Shown piece by piece: positions 25,767 to 34,305 of a stretch of 64,000 nucleotides of DNA; within the stretch, counting starts at the first letter, position 1; the number at the start of each line of letters is the position of its first letter. The stretch spans positions 496,001 through 560,000 of the forward strand of contig NZ_MUJK01000004.1 in assembly GCF_002906155.1 (NCBI RefSeq). The letters are read 5' to 3'. The notes below the pieces were generated by a model. That model saw only the letters and a list, made by a program, of their open reading frames with translations, ran no database searches and was not told where the DNA came from. The position numbers and the translations under genes were made by a program. The stretch comes from Pseudomonas laurylsulfativorans (GTDB lineage Bacteria; Pseudomonadota; Gammaproteobacteria; Pseudomonadales; Pseudomonadaceae).

Positions 25767-26803
25767 CAGGAACGCCCTCGTACCAGCAGATATAGAAAGA
25801 ACGGCGCGCCGATCAATGCCGTCACGATGCCGATGGGCAATTCAGCCGGCGCCAACACAAGGCGCGCGGCCAGATCAGCCAACAGCAGCAGGCTGGCACC
25901 GGCCAGCAACGACGCGGGCAGCAATACCCGGTGATCCGGGCCGACCAGCAGGCGCATCAGATGCGGCACCACCAGGCCGATAAAACCGATCAGGCCGGCC
26001 GCCGCGACGGCCGCGCCGACGCCGAGCGCCGTGCACAGCACCAGCTCAAGCTTGATCCGCTCGATGTCGAAGCCCAGGTGACGGGCCTCCGACTCACCCA
26101 GCAGCATGGCATTGAGCGCCACCGCCCGACGTGGCAACCACAACGCCACGCCCACGGTGACGATCAACAATGGCCACAGGCGCGGGTAGCTGGCACCGTT
26201 GAGGCTGCCCAGGTTCCAGAAGGTCAGTGTGCGCAGGGTCGCATCATCGGCCAGGTAGGTGAACAGCCCCACGCCGGCACCGGCCATGGCCGTCATCGCC
26301 ACACCCGCCAGCAGCAGGGTGGCAACGTCGGTTTGCCCGTTGCGGCGGCCGAAGCGATACACCACCGCCGTGACGATCAAGCCCCCGGCGAAGGCACTGA
26401 CCGACAGCAGATAAGGTTCAACAGCGGGCGGCATGCCCCCCAAAAGGCTGCCGCCGACGATGGCGATGGCAGCACCAAGTGCCGCGCCACCGGAGACGCC
26501 GACCAGGCCCGGGTCCGCCAAGGGGTTGCGGAACAACCCCTGCATCGCCACGCCGGACAACGCCAGTACCGAACCCACAGCGATGCCGAGCAGGCTGCGC
26601 GGCAGGCGAATCTGCCCCAGGATCAGTTCCGCCTGTTGCGTGTCGCCACCTTCCAGTGGCAACCCGAGCAGACGCATCCCGGCCAGCAGGGTATCGCCCA
26701 GCGGCAGGCTGACCGGCCCGAGGGCCAGGGACAACCAGAACACCAGCACCAGTAACAGCAGCAAAAAGATCAACGTCGGACGCGGCCGAAAAATGGCCGT
26801 CAT
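25766..26803 (-). CDS. hmuU: Heme ABC transporter permease
   Basis: 345 residues from ATG 26803 (MTAIFRPRPTLIFLLL). About 9-10 membrane segments of the FecCD/BtuC family, with LGQIRLPRSLLGIAVGSVLALSGVAMQGLFRNPLADPGLVGVSGGAALGA as the diagnostic block (about 75-125). The start codon overlaps the stop of the short hmuT remnant in an ATGA. The gene itself looks intact. Confidence 0.92.
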   Translation of the reverse strand: MTAIFRPRPTLIFLLLLLVLVFWLSLALGPVSLPLGDTLLAGMRLLGLPLEGGDTQQAELILGQIRLPRSLLGIAVGSVLALSGVAMQGLFRNPLADPGLVGVSGGAALGAAIAIVGGSLLGGMPPAVEPYLLSVSAFAGGLIVTAVVYRFGRRNGQTDVATLLLAGVAMTAMAGAGVGLFTYLADDATLRTLTFWNLGSLNGASYPRLWPLLIVTVGVALWLPRRAVALNAMLLGESEARHLGFDIERIKLELVLCTALGVGAAVAAAGLIGFIGLVVPHLMRLLVGPDHRVLLPASLLAGASLLLLADLAARLVLAPAELPIGIVTALIGAPFFLYLLVRGRS

Positions 26804-26880
26804 TGGCTGATCTCGGCGGCCTGCGCTTTGGCATCCGGGGGGAGCGCGGTGGCGCAGGCCAACAGTGTCTTGATACGCAT
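26800..26880 (-). pseudogene. hmuT: hmuT remnant (internal deletion)
   Basis: A 26-codon frame with a good AAGGA ribosome-binding site. It starts like a signal peptide (MRIKTLLACATALP) and ends PDAKAQAAEISQ, with its TGA overlapping the hmuU ATG. A periplasmic heme-binding protein of about 290 residues is expected at this place. The preserved start, signal-peptide beginning and coupled stop suggest an in-frame deletion of nearly the whole gene. An independent tiny gene is less likely. Confidence 0.65.
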
Positions 26881-26889
26881 CGGGACTAT

Positions 26890-27070
26890 TCCTTAGCCGA
26901 TCAGAGGAGGGGGTATCGAAATCTTCATGGCCGGTGATGATGCCATCGACGCCCGGCTTACGCACACGCCACGGTCCGTTCATGCCAGAGGTTTTCAGGT
27001 GCAGGTTGGACATTGGGGCTAGCACGTTGAGCCAGATGTTCATCCAGCGTCGGTTGCGTAGCCCCTACGA
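26890..27070 (-). pseudogene. Probable hmuS (hemin-degrading factor) fragment
   Basis: On the minus strand a short open stretch reads WMNIWLNVLAPMSNLHL, then WRVRKPGVDGIITGHEDFD. This resembles the WLNVLDPGFNLHL and VRKPTxDGxVTSLELFD blocks of HemS/PhuS proteins as I remember them. phuS/hmuS normally precedes hmuT. Only about 50 residues remain, the start is missing, and the following residues are degenerate. The identification rests on motif recall and needs an alignment. Confidence 0.5.
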
Positions 27071-27169
27071 TCATGAGGAGAACTTGTGATCATCAATATT
27101 AAAATGAGTTTGTCTCACTCGCTGGCGCTGTCGACAATGGCCTCATTGAACGCATTGGAGTTAATTGAC

Positions 27170-29458
27170 ATGGCTGTGGCTCATTCCCTTGGATTTCCGC
27201 GCATTGGTCGCGACCGTGAACTGAAAAAGGCTCAAGAGGCATTCTGGAAGGGCGAGCTCGACGAAACCGGACTGCGTGCCGTGGGCCGTGACCTGCGCAA
27301 GACCCACTGGGACTTGCAAAAAAAAGCCGGGATCGAGCTGTTGCCGGTCGGCGACTTCGCCTGGTACGACCAGGTCCTGACTCACTCGTTGATGTTCGGT
27401 GTGATCCCTGAGCGTTTCCGCCCGCACGATGGCAAGGCCAGCCTGCAAACCCTGTTCGGCATGGCTCGCGGTGTCAGTGACAGCTGCTGCGGCGGCGCAC
27501 ACGCCCAGGAAATGACCAAGTGGTTCGACACCAACTATCACTACCTCGTGCCTGAATTCAGCGCCGACCAACAGTTCCAACTCGGTTGGGATCAGCTGTT
27601 CGAAGAAGTCGAGGAAGCCCGCGCACTGGGGCACAACGTCAAGCCGGTGATCATCGGCCCGCTGACTTACCTGTGGCTGGGCAAGGCCAAGGGCGCCGAA
27701 TTCGACAAGCTCGAACTGCTCGATCGCCTGCTGCCGCTGTACGGCCAGATCTTCCAGCGCCTCGCCGCACAAGGCGTTGAGTGGGTGCAAATCGACGAGC
27801 CGGTCCTGGTCCTCGATCTACCGCAGGAGTGGAAAAACGCCTTCGAACGCGCCTACAACCTGATTCAACGTGACCCGCTGAAGAAACTGGTCGCCACTTA
27901 CTTCGGTGGACTGGAAGAAAACCTGGGCCTGGCCGCCAACCTGCCGGTGGACGGCCTGCACATCGACCTGGTCCGCGCGCCTGAGCAGTTCCCGACCATC
28001 CTCGACCGCCTGCCGGCCTACAAAGTGCTGTCGCTGGGCGTGGTCAATGGCCGTAACGTCTGGCGCTGCGATCTGGAAAATGCCTTGGCTACCCTGCAAC
28101 ACGCTCACGAGCGTCTGGGTGATCGCCTGTGGGTCGCGCCGTCCTGCTCGCTGCTGCACAGCCCGGTCGATCTGGGGCGTGAAGACAAGCTCGATGCCGA
28201 ACTGAAAAGCTGGCTGGCGTTTGCCGTGCAGAAGTGCGAGGAAGTGGCGGTGCTGGCTCAGGCCGTCAACGAGCCGGAAGCACCGAAGGTGCTTGAAGCG
28301 CTGACTCAAAGCCGTGCCGTGCAGGCCAGCCGTGCTGCATCGCCACGCATTCACAAGTCGGCCGTTCAGGCTCGGGTTGCGGCGATCACCGCCAAGGACA
28401 GCCAACGTCACTCGCCGTTTGCCCGGCGTATCGAGAAACAACGCGCCGGCTTGAGCCTGCCGCTGTTTCCGACCACCACTATCGGTTCGTTCCCGCAAAC
28501 CGCGTCGATCCGTCTGGCTCGCCAGTCGTTCAAGCAAGGCAAGCTGACTGAAGCCGAGTACACCGAGGCGATGCACAGCGAGATCCGTCACGCCGTGCTG
28601 GTGCAGGAACGCCTGGGCCTGGATGTGCTGGTGCACGGTGAAGCCGAGCGTAACGACATGGTCGAATACTTCGCCGAGCAACTCGACGGCTACGTGTTCA
28701 CCCGATTCGGCTGGGTCCAGAGCTACGGTTCGCGCTGCGTCAAACCGGCGGTAATCTTCGGCGACCTGAGCCGTCCGAAAGCCATGACCGTGGAGTGGAT
28801 CCGCTACGCCCAAGGCCTCACCGACAAAGTGATGAAGGGCATGCTGACCGGTCCCGTGACCATGCTGATGTGGTCGTTCCCACGTGAAGACGTGAGCCGC
28901 GAAGTGCAGGCCCGCCAACTGGCGCTGGCGATTCGCGACGAAGTGGTCGACCTGGAAGCCGCCGGCATCAAAATCGTGCAGATCGACGAAGCCGCGTTCC
29001 GCGAAGGCCTGCCGTTGCGCCAGGCGCAGTGGCAGCAATACCTGGACTGGGCGACCGAAGTGTTCCGCCTGTGCGCCTCTGGCGTGCGTGACGAAACCCA
29101 GATCCACACCCACATGTGCTACAGCGAGTTCAACGATGTGATCGAGTCCATCGCCGGCATGGATGCCGACGTGATCACCATCGAAACCTCGCGCTCGGAC
29201 ATGGAACTGCTGGACGCGTTCGAAGCCTTCGCCTACCCGAACGAAATCGGCCCGGGCGTGTACGACATCCACTCGCCACGGGTGCCGGATTCCGCGGAAA
29301 TGGCCAACCTGCTGCGCAAGGCGGCCAAGCGCATTCCCGCCGACCGCCTGTGGGTCAACCCGGACTGCGGCCTGAAAACCCGTGGCTGGCCGGAAACCGA
29401 GGCAGCACTGGTGCACATGGTCAATGCGGCGCGCCAACTGCGTAAAGAATGGGCCTGA
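27170..29458 (+). CDS. metE: Cobalamin-independent methionine synthase
   Basis: 762 residues from ATG 27170 (MAVAHSLGFPRIGRDREL), with GGAG upstream; an earlier in-frame start lacks family similarity. The N-terminal half binds folate. The C-terminal catalytic half shows the zinc/homocysteine-site motifs VHGEAERNDMVEYFAEQLDGY, HTHMCYSEFND (Cys near 650) and WVNPDCGLKTRGW. It transfers a methyl group from 5-methyl-tetrahydropteroyl-polyglutamate to homocysteine. No metR is adjacent, and I see no cobalamin riboswitch in the 290 bp upstream. Confidence 0.95.
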   Translation: MAVAHSLGFPRIGRDRELKKAQEAFWKGELDETGLRAVGRDLRKTHWDLQKKAGIELLPVGDFAWYDQVLTHSLMFGVIPERFRPHDGKASLQTLFGMARGVSDSCCGGAHAQEMTKWFDTNYHYLVPEFSADQQFQLGWDQLFEEVEEARALGHNVKPVIIGPLTYLWLGKAKGAEFDKLELLDRLLPLYGQIFQRLAAQGVEWVQIDEPVLVLDLPQEWKNAFERAYNLIQRDPLKKLVATYFGGLEENLGLAANLPVDGLHIDLVRAPEQFPTILDRLPAYKVLSLGVVNGRNVWRCDLENALATLQHAHERLGDRLWVAPSCSLLHSPVDLGREDKLDAELKSWLAFAVQKCEEVAVLAQAVNEPEAPKVLEALTQSRAVQASRAASPRIHKSAVQARVAAITAKDSQRHSPFARRIEKQRAGLSLPLFPTTTIGSFPQTASIRLARQSFKQGKLTEAEYTEAMHSEIRHAVLVQERLGLDVLVHGEAERNDMVEYFAEQLDGYVFTRFGWVQSYGSRCVKPAVIFGDLSRPKAMTVEWIRYAQGLTDKVMKGMLTGPVTMLMWSFPREDVSREVQARQLALAIRDEVVDLEAAGIKIVQIDEAAFREGLPLRQAQWQQYLDWATEVFRLCASGVRDETQIHTHMCYSEFNDVIESIAGMDADVITIETSRSDMELLDAFEAFAYPNEIGPGVYDIHSPRVPDSAEMANLLRKAAKRIPADRLWVNPDCGLKTRGWPETEAALVHMVNAARQLRKEWA

Positions 29459-29462
29459 CGTA

Positions 29463-29530
29463 AGTAGGCGCTGGCTTGCCAGCGATAGCGGTATGTCGGC
29501 GACATCAATGTTCAATGTGCCTCCTACAAG
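29463..29530. repeat. Degenerate REP pair
   Basis: GTAGGCGCTGGCTTGCCAGCGAT at the left and a shortened CTCCTACAAGCGC at the right, between convergent genes. Confidence 0.5.
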
Positions 29531-30198
29531 CGCCGTGGCTCGGCCACCAACAGCAGCGACTGTGGCACGGGGCTTTGCGGGTGTTGTGGTTCCTGCAAAC
29601 TGGCCAGGGTAAAACCGGCCATGTCCAGGGCATTGAGCCAACTGGACAGGGTACGGAAATACCACGGCATCGGCTGCCACTGCCCCTTGAACCCGGCGAA
29701 GGTTTCTTCCCGCCAGCCATCCTGATAGTCACCTGCCGCAGCCGTCCACGGATGCAGCGTCTGGATCACCAGCGCGCCACCGGGGGCGAGCAGGGTGTTC
29801 ATGGCGCCGAGCAAGGGGATGATGTCCTGTTGCAGCAGGGCGAAATTGGCGCAGATCAGGTTGTAGTCGCGGCCGATGTCGACTTGCGCCTCTGCCAGCG
29901 CTTCATAACTCGCCACATGCACCGGTGAAGTACCCGCCGCCCGCGCCGCCTCGACCAGCGTCGCATCGCCATCCACACCCACTGCATCGATGGCGCGGTC
30001 AGCCAGCGCACGCAACAACCAGCCTTCGCCGCAACCCAGGTCAAGCACACGCTCGGGCTGGCGACCAAGCACCGCCAACAGGATGGCCTGGTCGGTGACC
30101 TTTTGGCGGCTTTCGATGGTGCCCGAGCGAATGGCGTCGATCCAGGCCCGGGCGTTGTGGTGCCAGCTGTCGAGGAGGGTGGATTCGGAGGCTGACAT
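29524..30198 (-). CDS. Class I SAM-dependent methyltransferase
   Basis: 224 residues. Motif I is RVLDLGCGEGWLLRAL (about 50-65), with acidic VDGDATLVEAAR and LICANFALLQQD as later SAM-site segments, and LLAPGGALVIQTLHPW as post-III. Methyltransf_11/UbiG-like. The substrate is not evident. Transcribed alone, convergent with metE. Confidence 0.85.
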   Translation of the reverse strand: MSASESTLLDSWHHNARAWIDAIRSGTIESRQKVTDQAILLAVLGRQPERVLDLGCGEGWLLRALADRAIDAVGVDGDATLVEAARAAGTSPVHVASYEALAEAQVDIGRDYNLICANFALLQQDIIPLLGAMNTLLAPGGALVIQTLHPWTAAAGDYQDGWREETFAGFKGQWQPMPWYFRTLSSWLNALDMAGFTLASLQEPQHPQSPVPQSLLLVAEPRRL

Positions 30199-30309
30199 GG
30201 TCGATGTCCGGCGAAATGGGTTGGATGAAAGGATAGGGCAACAGATGATTAACGGTGGAGCCGGTGTTACCCGGCACCACCGACAGCGCAGACAAGGATG
30301 GACGCGTGG

Positions 30310-30528
30310 CTAGGCGCTTTTTGTGGCCGCCAGATGATAGGCAACCAGCGCATTGGCGTGGCCATGACCCATGCCGTGTTCGGTCTTGAGCCAGGCCACC
30401 ATCTCCATATGTTTCTTGTCAGCGATGGTTTTGAGCAGGTCCAGCCAATGGCTGATCGGCTGTCCATACTTCTTTTCGATTGACGGGAAGTACGAAGCCG
30501 GTCCTTTGGTTTTTGTCTCTTCGGTCAC
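30310..30528 (-). CDS. DUF4287 small protein
   Basis: 72 residues. The pattern SYFPSIEKKYGQPISHWLDLL ... KHMEMVAWLKTEHGMGHGHANALVAYHL is that of the DUF4287 domain. No signal peptide, and function unknown. It lies alone on the minus strand with AAAGGGAG upstream of the ATG. Confidence 0.85.
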   Translation of the reverse strand: MTEETKTKGPASYFPSIEKKYGQPISHWLDLLKTIADKKHMEMVAWLKTEHGMGHGHANALVAYHLAATKSA

Positions 30529-30639
30529 GATGCAAACTCCCTTTCCAATGGTGTGAGTTCGAATGCAGCGCCGATTACGTTACTTATTTGCCGTCAACGC
30601 GTCCACCGTCCGAATGGTCGAACCTGGAGCACGTTGTTC

Positions 30640-31161
30640 TCAATAATTCATCCCGTCATCGATCGCGATGCGCTGGGCACGCATGGCCTTGATCAACTCG
30701 CTACGGGTGCCGGGCAGGTTGAGCATGGTCTTGGCCCGTAACGCGGTGACCTCTTCGGCGGTATACGGCTGATAGTCGGCCGGTACGCTTTTGCCTGCCA
30801 TGCCGTCCTCGCGCATCAGCCAGTTGAGCAAGTCCGCCAGTTGCGCGTTGTTCAACGCCGACTGCGACATACCTGGCACCCGCACGAGGAATTCGCGGCC
30901 ACCGGGGACTTTCAGGAAGTTGCCGACAAAGCCTTTCATCCGTGGTGTGTCGTTGGCGGCCGAACCCGTGCCGTCGCCCAGGTGGCAACCGGCGCATTGC
31001 AGTTGGTAGTTCACGCCGACGCTGTACCCGGCCTGGGCAATCGGGGTTTGCACCGATTCATTGCCCGGCGCGTGCTGCTGGTTCGGGTCAGGAATGGCCC
31101 GTGCCTGGGCGAGCGGGGCGCTCAAGGCGCAGACGAGACTGAGAAGTAGCAACTTGCGCAT
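30640..31161 (-). CDS. Periplasmic monoheme cytochrome c of the amine dehydrogenase locus
   Basis: 173 residues with a signal peptide (cleavage near AQARA at about 21) and a single heme site CAGCH (Cys56, Cys59, His60); Met in RVPGMSQSALNN is a candidate sixth ligand. Its place directly after the small-subunit gene equals orf-2 of the Alcaligenes faecalis aau cluster, a predicted monoheme cytochrome c. It may accept electrons from the dehydrogenase or azurin (inference). A terminator and a REP pair separate it from aauA, so it may have its own promoter. Confidence 0.85.
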   Translation of the reverse strand: MRKLLLLSLVCALSAPLAQARAIPDPNQQHAPGNESVQTPIAQAGYSVGVNYQLQCAGCHLGDGTGSAANDTPRMKGFVGNFLKVPGGREFLVRVPGMSQSALNNAQLADLLNWLMREDGMAGKSVPADYQPYTAEEVTALRAKTMLNLPGTRSELIKAMRAQRIAIDDGMNY

Positions 31162-31226
31162 GAAGGGCCTCTCTTGTTGTTGTGGCCAATAAATAAAGAA
31201 AAACAGTCAGTGTGATGCCGATTGAA

Positions 31227-31318
31227 CCTGTGGCGAGGGAGCTTGCTCCCGCTTGAGTGCGAAGCGCTCACATGGGGCTGCTTCGCAACCCGGCGGGAGC
31301 AAGCTCCCTCGCCACAGG
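31227..31318. repeat. REP pair of the TGTGGCGAGG type
   Basis: Inverted TGTGGCGAGGGAGCTTGCTC arms between the cytochrome gene and the aauA terminator. Confidence 0.9.
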
Positions 31319-31350
31319 TGGTGTATCAACCGGGTGACTGTGGCTAACCA

Positions 31351-31385
31351 ATAAAAAAGCCGCCGATTGCGCGAGCAACCGGCGG
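31351..31385 (-). terminator. Rho-independent terminator after aauA
   Basis: On the minus strand an 11-bp stem (31375-31385 with 31360-31370, one G-T pair), a 4-nt loop, then CTTTTTTATT. It begins 12 nt past the aauA stop. Confidence 0.88.
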
Positions 31386-31396
31386 AAATTGCGCGT

Positions 31397-31918
31397 TTAG
31401 ACGGCGACGCCGCGGATGACCGAAACGGTGCAGTGGTAGATGTGCGATTTGGCGGCCAGGCACCAGTTCACATCGTTGTTGTTGAACGGGCGGTAAGCCG
31501 GTTCTTCACTGTCGTTACGGGTGCAGGCGCACTGGGCGCAGCTTTGCTTACCGCAGCAGTCGTTATAGGAAATGATGTAGTCCTTGCCATCGGCCGGGTT
31601 GCGGCAGGTACCGATCCAGGTCACTTGCGAAGCTTCGGTGCCCGGTGGGCAGGAGGTCACCGACCCGCCGCAGCAGCTGCACAGAAAGCCGTCGATGGAG
31701 CAGTAGCGCCAGTAGTCGCAACTGTTCGGATCACCCGGGTCGCCAGCCTGCGCCGGCTCCGCGGCCAGGGCCTTGCTGGTGCGGTCCAGCGGCAGCAGCA
31801 GGGGCAGGGCGGCACCGGCCACCATCAGCGAACCCATGCGCGACAGCAATTTACGGCGCGACGTGGTGTCGGCCACGCGGCGGGTCGAACGCTCAAACAA
31901 CAGATCCAGCAGTTTCAT
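31397..31918 (-). CDS. aauA: TTQ amine dehydrogenase small subunit (aromatic amine type)
   Basis: 173 residues. A long signal with twin arginines (SRRKLLSRMGS) precedes a mature Cys-rich part of 14 Cys. The two Trp expected to form tryptophan tryptophylquinone are Trp101 (VTWIGTC) and Trp152 (VNWCLAA), 51 apart as in methylamine dehydrogenase (57/108). Asp76 and Asp120 fall at the positions of MADH Asp32 and Asp76. It oxidises primary amines to aldehyde plus ammonia in the periplasm. Aromatic rather than methylamine specificity is inferred from the BEDA-cytochrome gene order without mauF/G and from the iac context. Confidence 0.9.
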   Translation of the reverse strand: MKLLDLLFERSTRRVADTTSRRKLLSRMGSLMVAGAALPLLLPLDRTSKALAAEPAQAGDPGDPNSCDYWRYCSIDGFLCSCCGGSVTSCPPGTEASQVTWIGTCRNPADGKDYIISYNDCCGKQSCAQCACTRNDSEEPAYRPFNNNDVNWCLAAKSHIYHCTVSVIRGVAV

Positions 31919-31936
31919 AAAGGTCTCCCTGCCTTA

Positions 31937-32569
31937 TCAGTGGCTATGGCCGTGGCCGTGGCTGTGGTCGTGATCGTGGGTGTGCGGCTGGGCATTGAGG
32001 TACTGCTGCAGCGTCGCGTGCTTGAGGTGCTCGACCTCGAACAGGCTGTCCAGGTGCTCGCGGGAGTTGACCAGGCCCTTGGCGCGCAGAGTGCCGGCCT
32101 TGTCGATCAGCGCGGCGTACGGCAGCTTGCCGATCTGGTACGTCATGCCCACTTCCGGGCCGACCACGTAGGTGGCGTCTTCGAGTTTGTGTTCGCGGAT
32201 CAGTGCTTGCTGGGCGTCCATGTCGCCGTCGCTGACGAACACCACGTCGAGGTTGCCTGCTTGTTCCTTGGCAATGGATTTGATCGCTGGCAGCAGCGAC
32301 TTGCAGATCGGGCAGGTCGGCGAGAGGAAGAACAGCAGTTGCGATTTCTCGCCGGCATAACCGAAGTTGACCGGGCGACCGTGACGGTCGGAGGCGGTGA
32401 TTTGTGGTGCGGGTTCATTGACCGCCACACCTTTGTCGACCATCAGCGCGCCAGCCGGCGCCAGGCGGCCGTGCAGTACGCCAATCTGCCGCACCAGGCC
32501 CATGACGACAAACGCCACGGCCACCAGCAGCACCCAGAGCAGAACGTTGGAAACAATCAAGCCTTCCAT
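31937..32569 (-). CDS. aauD: Amine dehydrogenase maturation protein MauD-like
   Basis: 210 residues. An N-terminal membrane anchor (about 8-28) is followed by a periplasmic thioredoxin-like domain with Cys86-P-I-Cys89 (SPTCPICKSLL). MauD/AauD proteins are needed for disulfide formation in, and stability of, the Cys-rich small subunit. Odd feature: the C-terminus (194-210) is a His-rich tail with 8 His in 17 residues, suggesting metal binding. Its end is 18 nt from the aauA start, so it belongs to the aauBEDA operon. Confidence 0.9.
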   Translation of the reverse strand: MEGLIVSNVLLWVLLVAVAFVVMGLVRQIGVLHGRLAPAGALMVDKGVAVNEPAPQITASDRHGRPVNFGYAGEKSQLLFFLSPTCPICKSLLPAIKSIAKEQAGNLDVVFVSDGDMDAQQALIREHKLEDATYVVGPEVGMTYQIGKLPYAALIDKAGTLRAKGLVNSREHLDSLFEVEHLKHATLQQYLNAQPHTHDHDHSHGHGHSH

Positions 32570-32574
32570 TTGGA

Positions 32575-33114
32575 TTACCTACCAATCAATTTGAGCAGAA
32601 GAGGGGAGTTCGCCAGCAAGCCATCGGCAGCGGCGTAGATGAGCAGCGCAACAGCAGCGGCAGCCAGGGTCACGAAACCATCGAACAGGTTGAGGTCGCG
32701 GGCCACCGGCGCCACGCTGGCCACCAGCGCCAGGGCTACCAGTGCGCTGTTGCGCGCCAGCAGCACCGGGCGCAGCGGTTGTGCCTGGTCGGGACCGGCG
32801 CAACCGCAGTCGATGTCCGCACGACCGCGCCACAGGTTGATGCCGATGGCGGCGGCGTACAGCGCCAACAGGCTGGCGGCGCTCAACGCGGCGTAGCTAC
32901 GGCTTGCCGGTACCAGCAGGGCAAAGGCGATGGCCAGTTCCAGCAGCGGTACCAGCCGTGCCGTCGGGCGCACCAGCGCTTGGGGCAGCAATTGGTAGTC
33001 CGCCAGTTGCCCGGTGAAGCGGGCCGGTGCGCGCAACTTGTGGGTCGCGGCACTGGCCAGCAACACTGCGATAGCGATGGCGCTGGCAATGATGAAGATC
33101 GGATCTGTATGCAT
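32575..33114 (-). CDS. aauE: Amine dehydrogenase accessory membrane protein MauE-like
   Basis: 179 residues from ATG 33114 (AGAGG 7 nt upstream); a longer open frame upstream is a shadow of aauB. Four to five membrane segments of the MauE/DoxX-like type, with a Cys pair in ADIDCGCAGPD that may exchange electrons with MauD. It is required in related clusters for small-subunit folding. Position between aauB and aauD is the conserved one. Confidence 0.88.
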   Translation of the reverse strand: MHTDPIFIIASAIAIAVLLASAATHKLRAPARFTGQLADYQLLPQALVRPTARLVPLLELAIAFALLVPASRSYAALSAASLLALYAAAIGINLWRGRADIDCGCAGPDQAQPLRPVLLARNSALVALALVASVAPVARDLNLFDGFVTLAAAAVALLIYAAADGLLANSPLLLKLIGR

Positions 33115-33125
33115 GGCCGAACCTC

Positions 33126-34274
33126 TTAGTAGCTCATGACCTGAGTCGCGGTCTTCGCGACTTTCGGCATGCTGCCGGTGAGCTTGTTGGTCTTCAGATC
33201 GAAAATCTGCAAACCGCCTTCCACGTCGGTGCCGAGCAACAGCGGCTTGTCGTCGCCAGTGGCCTGCATGCTCCACACCGGAACCGGGGCTTCCAGGGTC
33301 GCTACCTTCTTGTGGGTCTTGAGGTCGAACGCCCAGATCAACGGGCTCGGGTCTTCCCACTTCATGGCTTCGTGGGCGTCGTGCATCAGCACGTACAGGC
33401 GGTCCAGCTTCGGCGCCACGGCCATCAACTGCCACCCACCCGGGGCCCAACCGGCTTTCTTTTCTTCCTCGGACACCAGCGACCACGACGGCAGGATCTT
33501 CGGCGCATCGGCAGAGAAGTCCACCGGGCGTACGGTGCCGGTGGTGGTGGTGAAGTAGTAGGTGTCGCCGACGTTGACCGCGCGTTCCACCAGTTTTTCC
33601 GCGTTCGGATCAAAGAACGGCGTGCGGCTGCGCGCGGTTTCCTGGCCCTGATCGTTGAGGGTCACCACTTGCAGGCTGCCGTCGCCGCACAGCGAGGCGA
33701 AGCGGCGGTTGCCGATCGGGTAGTTGAGCACGCAACCCGGAATCGCGATTTCGCCGGCAACGGCCTTGGCCTGGGTATCGACCACGGTGACCGAAGTCGA
33801 CGGGGTGAAGTTGTAGACGTAGACGAACTTGTCGTCACCGCTTGGCTTGAGCGAATAACGCTGGGTCAGCGACTCGGCGCGCTTGTTCGGGATCAGCACT
33901 TCCCAGGCCGGCGACAGGGTCGAGCTGTCCCAGGCGGTCAGCACGTCGGTACGGGTGCCACGGGTGCCGCGCGAGTACCAGATGTCCGCACTGTAGAGAG
34001 TCTTTTTGTCATGGCTGAGGGTCGACGGCGCGGCGAAACCGGTCGGCACCATGCCGAGGATGCGCTTCTGGTCCGGGTCGACCACGGTCACGCGGCCAGC
34101 CACGAAGCTGTCGAACTCGACGTCAATGACAAACGCGCGGTGAGCTTCGGGTGGAAACGCCAGAACGGTCTGGCCAATCGTACCGGCGGGCAAATCCGCG
34201 CGGGCACTGTTCAAACCGAGTACAAGCAGGCTCAGGCCTAGCGCTGACTGTACGGAGATCCTGTTTGTTCGCAT
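33126..34274 (-). CDS. aauB: TTQ amine dehydrogenase large subunit
   Basis: 382 residues with a signal peptide (cleavage near ARA at about 26), followed by a beta-propeller-like chain: repeated blade ends such as YVYNFTPSTSVTVVDTQ, RLYVLMHDAH and LIWAFDLKTHKKVATLE. This is the MADH/AADH large-subunit family and its usual length. It forms the heterotetramer with AauA in the periplasm. First gene of the aauBEDA operon; its leader contains a long imperfect hairpin (34306-34360). Confidence 0.9.
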   Translation of the reverse strand: MRTNRISVQSALGLSLLVLGLNSARADLPAGTIGQTVLAFPPEAHRAFVIDVEFDSFVAGRVTVVDPDQKRILGMVPTGFAAPSTLSHDKKTLYSADIWYSRGTRGTRTDVLTAWDSSTLSPAWEVLIPNKRAESLTQRYSLKPSGDDKFVYVYNFTPSTSVTVVDTQAKAVAGEIAIPGCVLNYPIGNRRFASLCGDGSLQVVTLNDQGQETARSRTPFFDPNAEKLVERAVNVGDTYYFTTTTGTVRPVDFSADAPKILPSWSLVSEEEKKAGWAPGGWQLMAVAPKLDRLYVLMHDAHEAMKWEDPSPLIWAFDLKTHKKVATLEAPVPVWSMQATGDDKPLLLGTDVEGGLQIFDLKTNKLTGSMPKVAKTATQVMSY

Positions 34275-34305
34275 AAGGGGAACTTCCTGAATTGTTGGTA
34301 ACGCG

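Noticed and set aside
26881..27169. Cobalamin riboswitch upstream of metE
   Set aside because: I could not find the conserved B12-box or a plausible multi-stem layout. The stretch is better explained by hmuS/hmuT remnants and a short leader.
27818..29680. 620-codon open frame on the minus strand opposite metE
   Set aside because: Shadow of metE; His/Gln/Arg-rich with no recognisable domain.
31397..34274. Methylamine dehydrogenase (mau) assignment
   Set aside because: Gene order B-E-D-A plus monoheme cytochrome, no mauF, mauG or amicyanin gene, and the iac context favour the aromatic amine type. Specificity still needs an assay.
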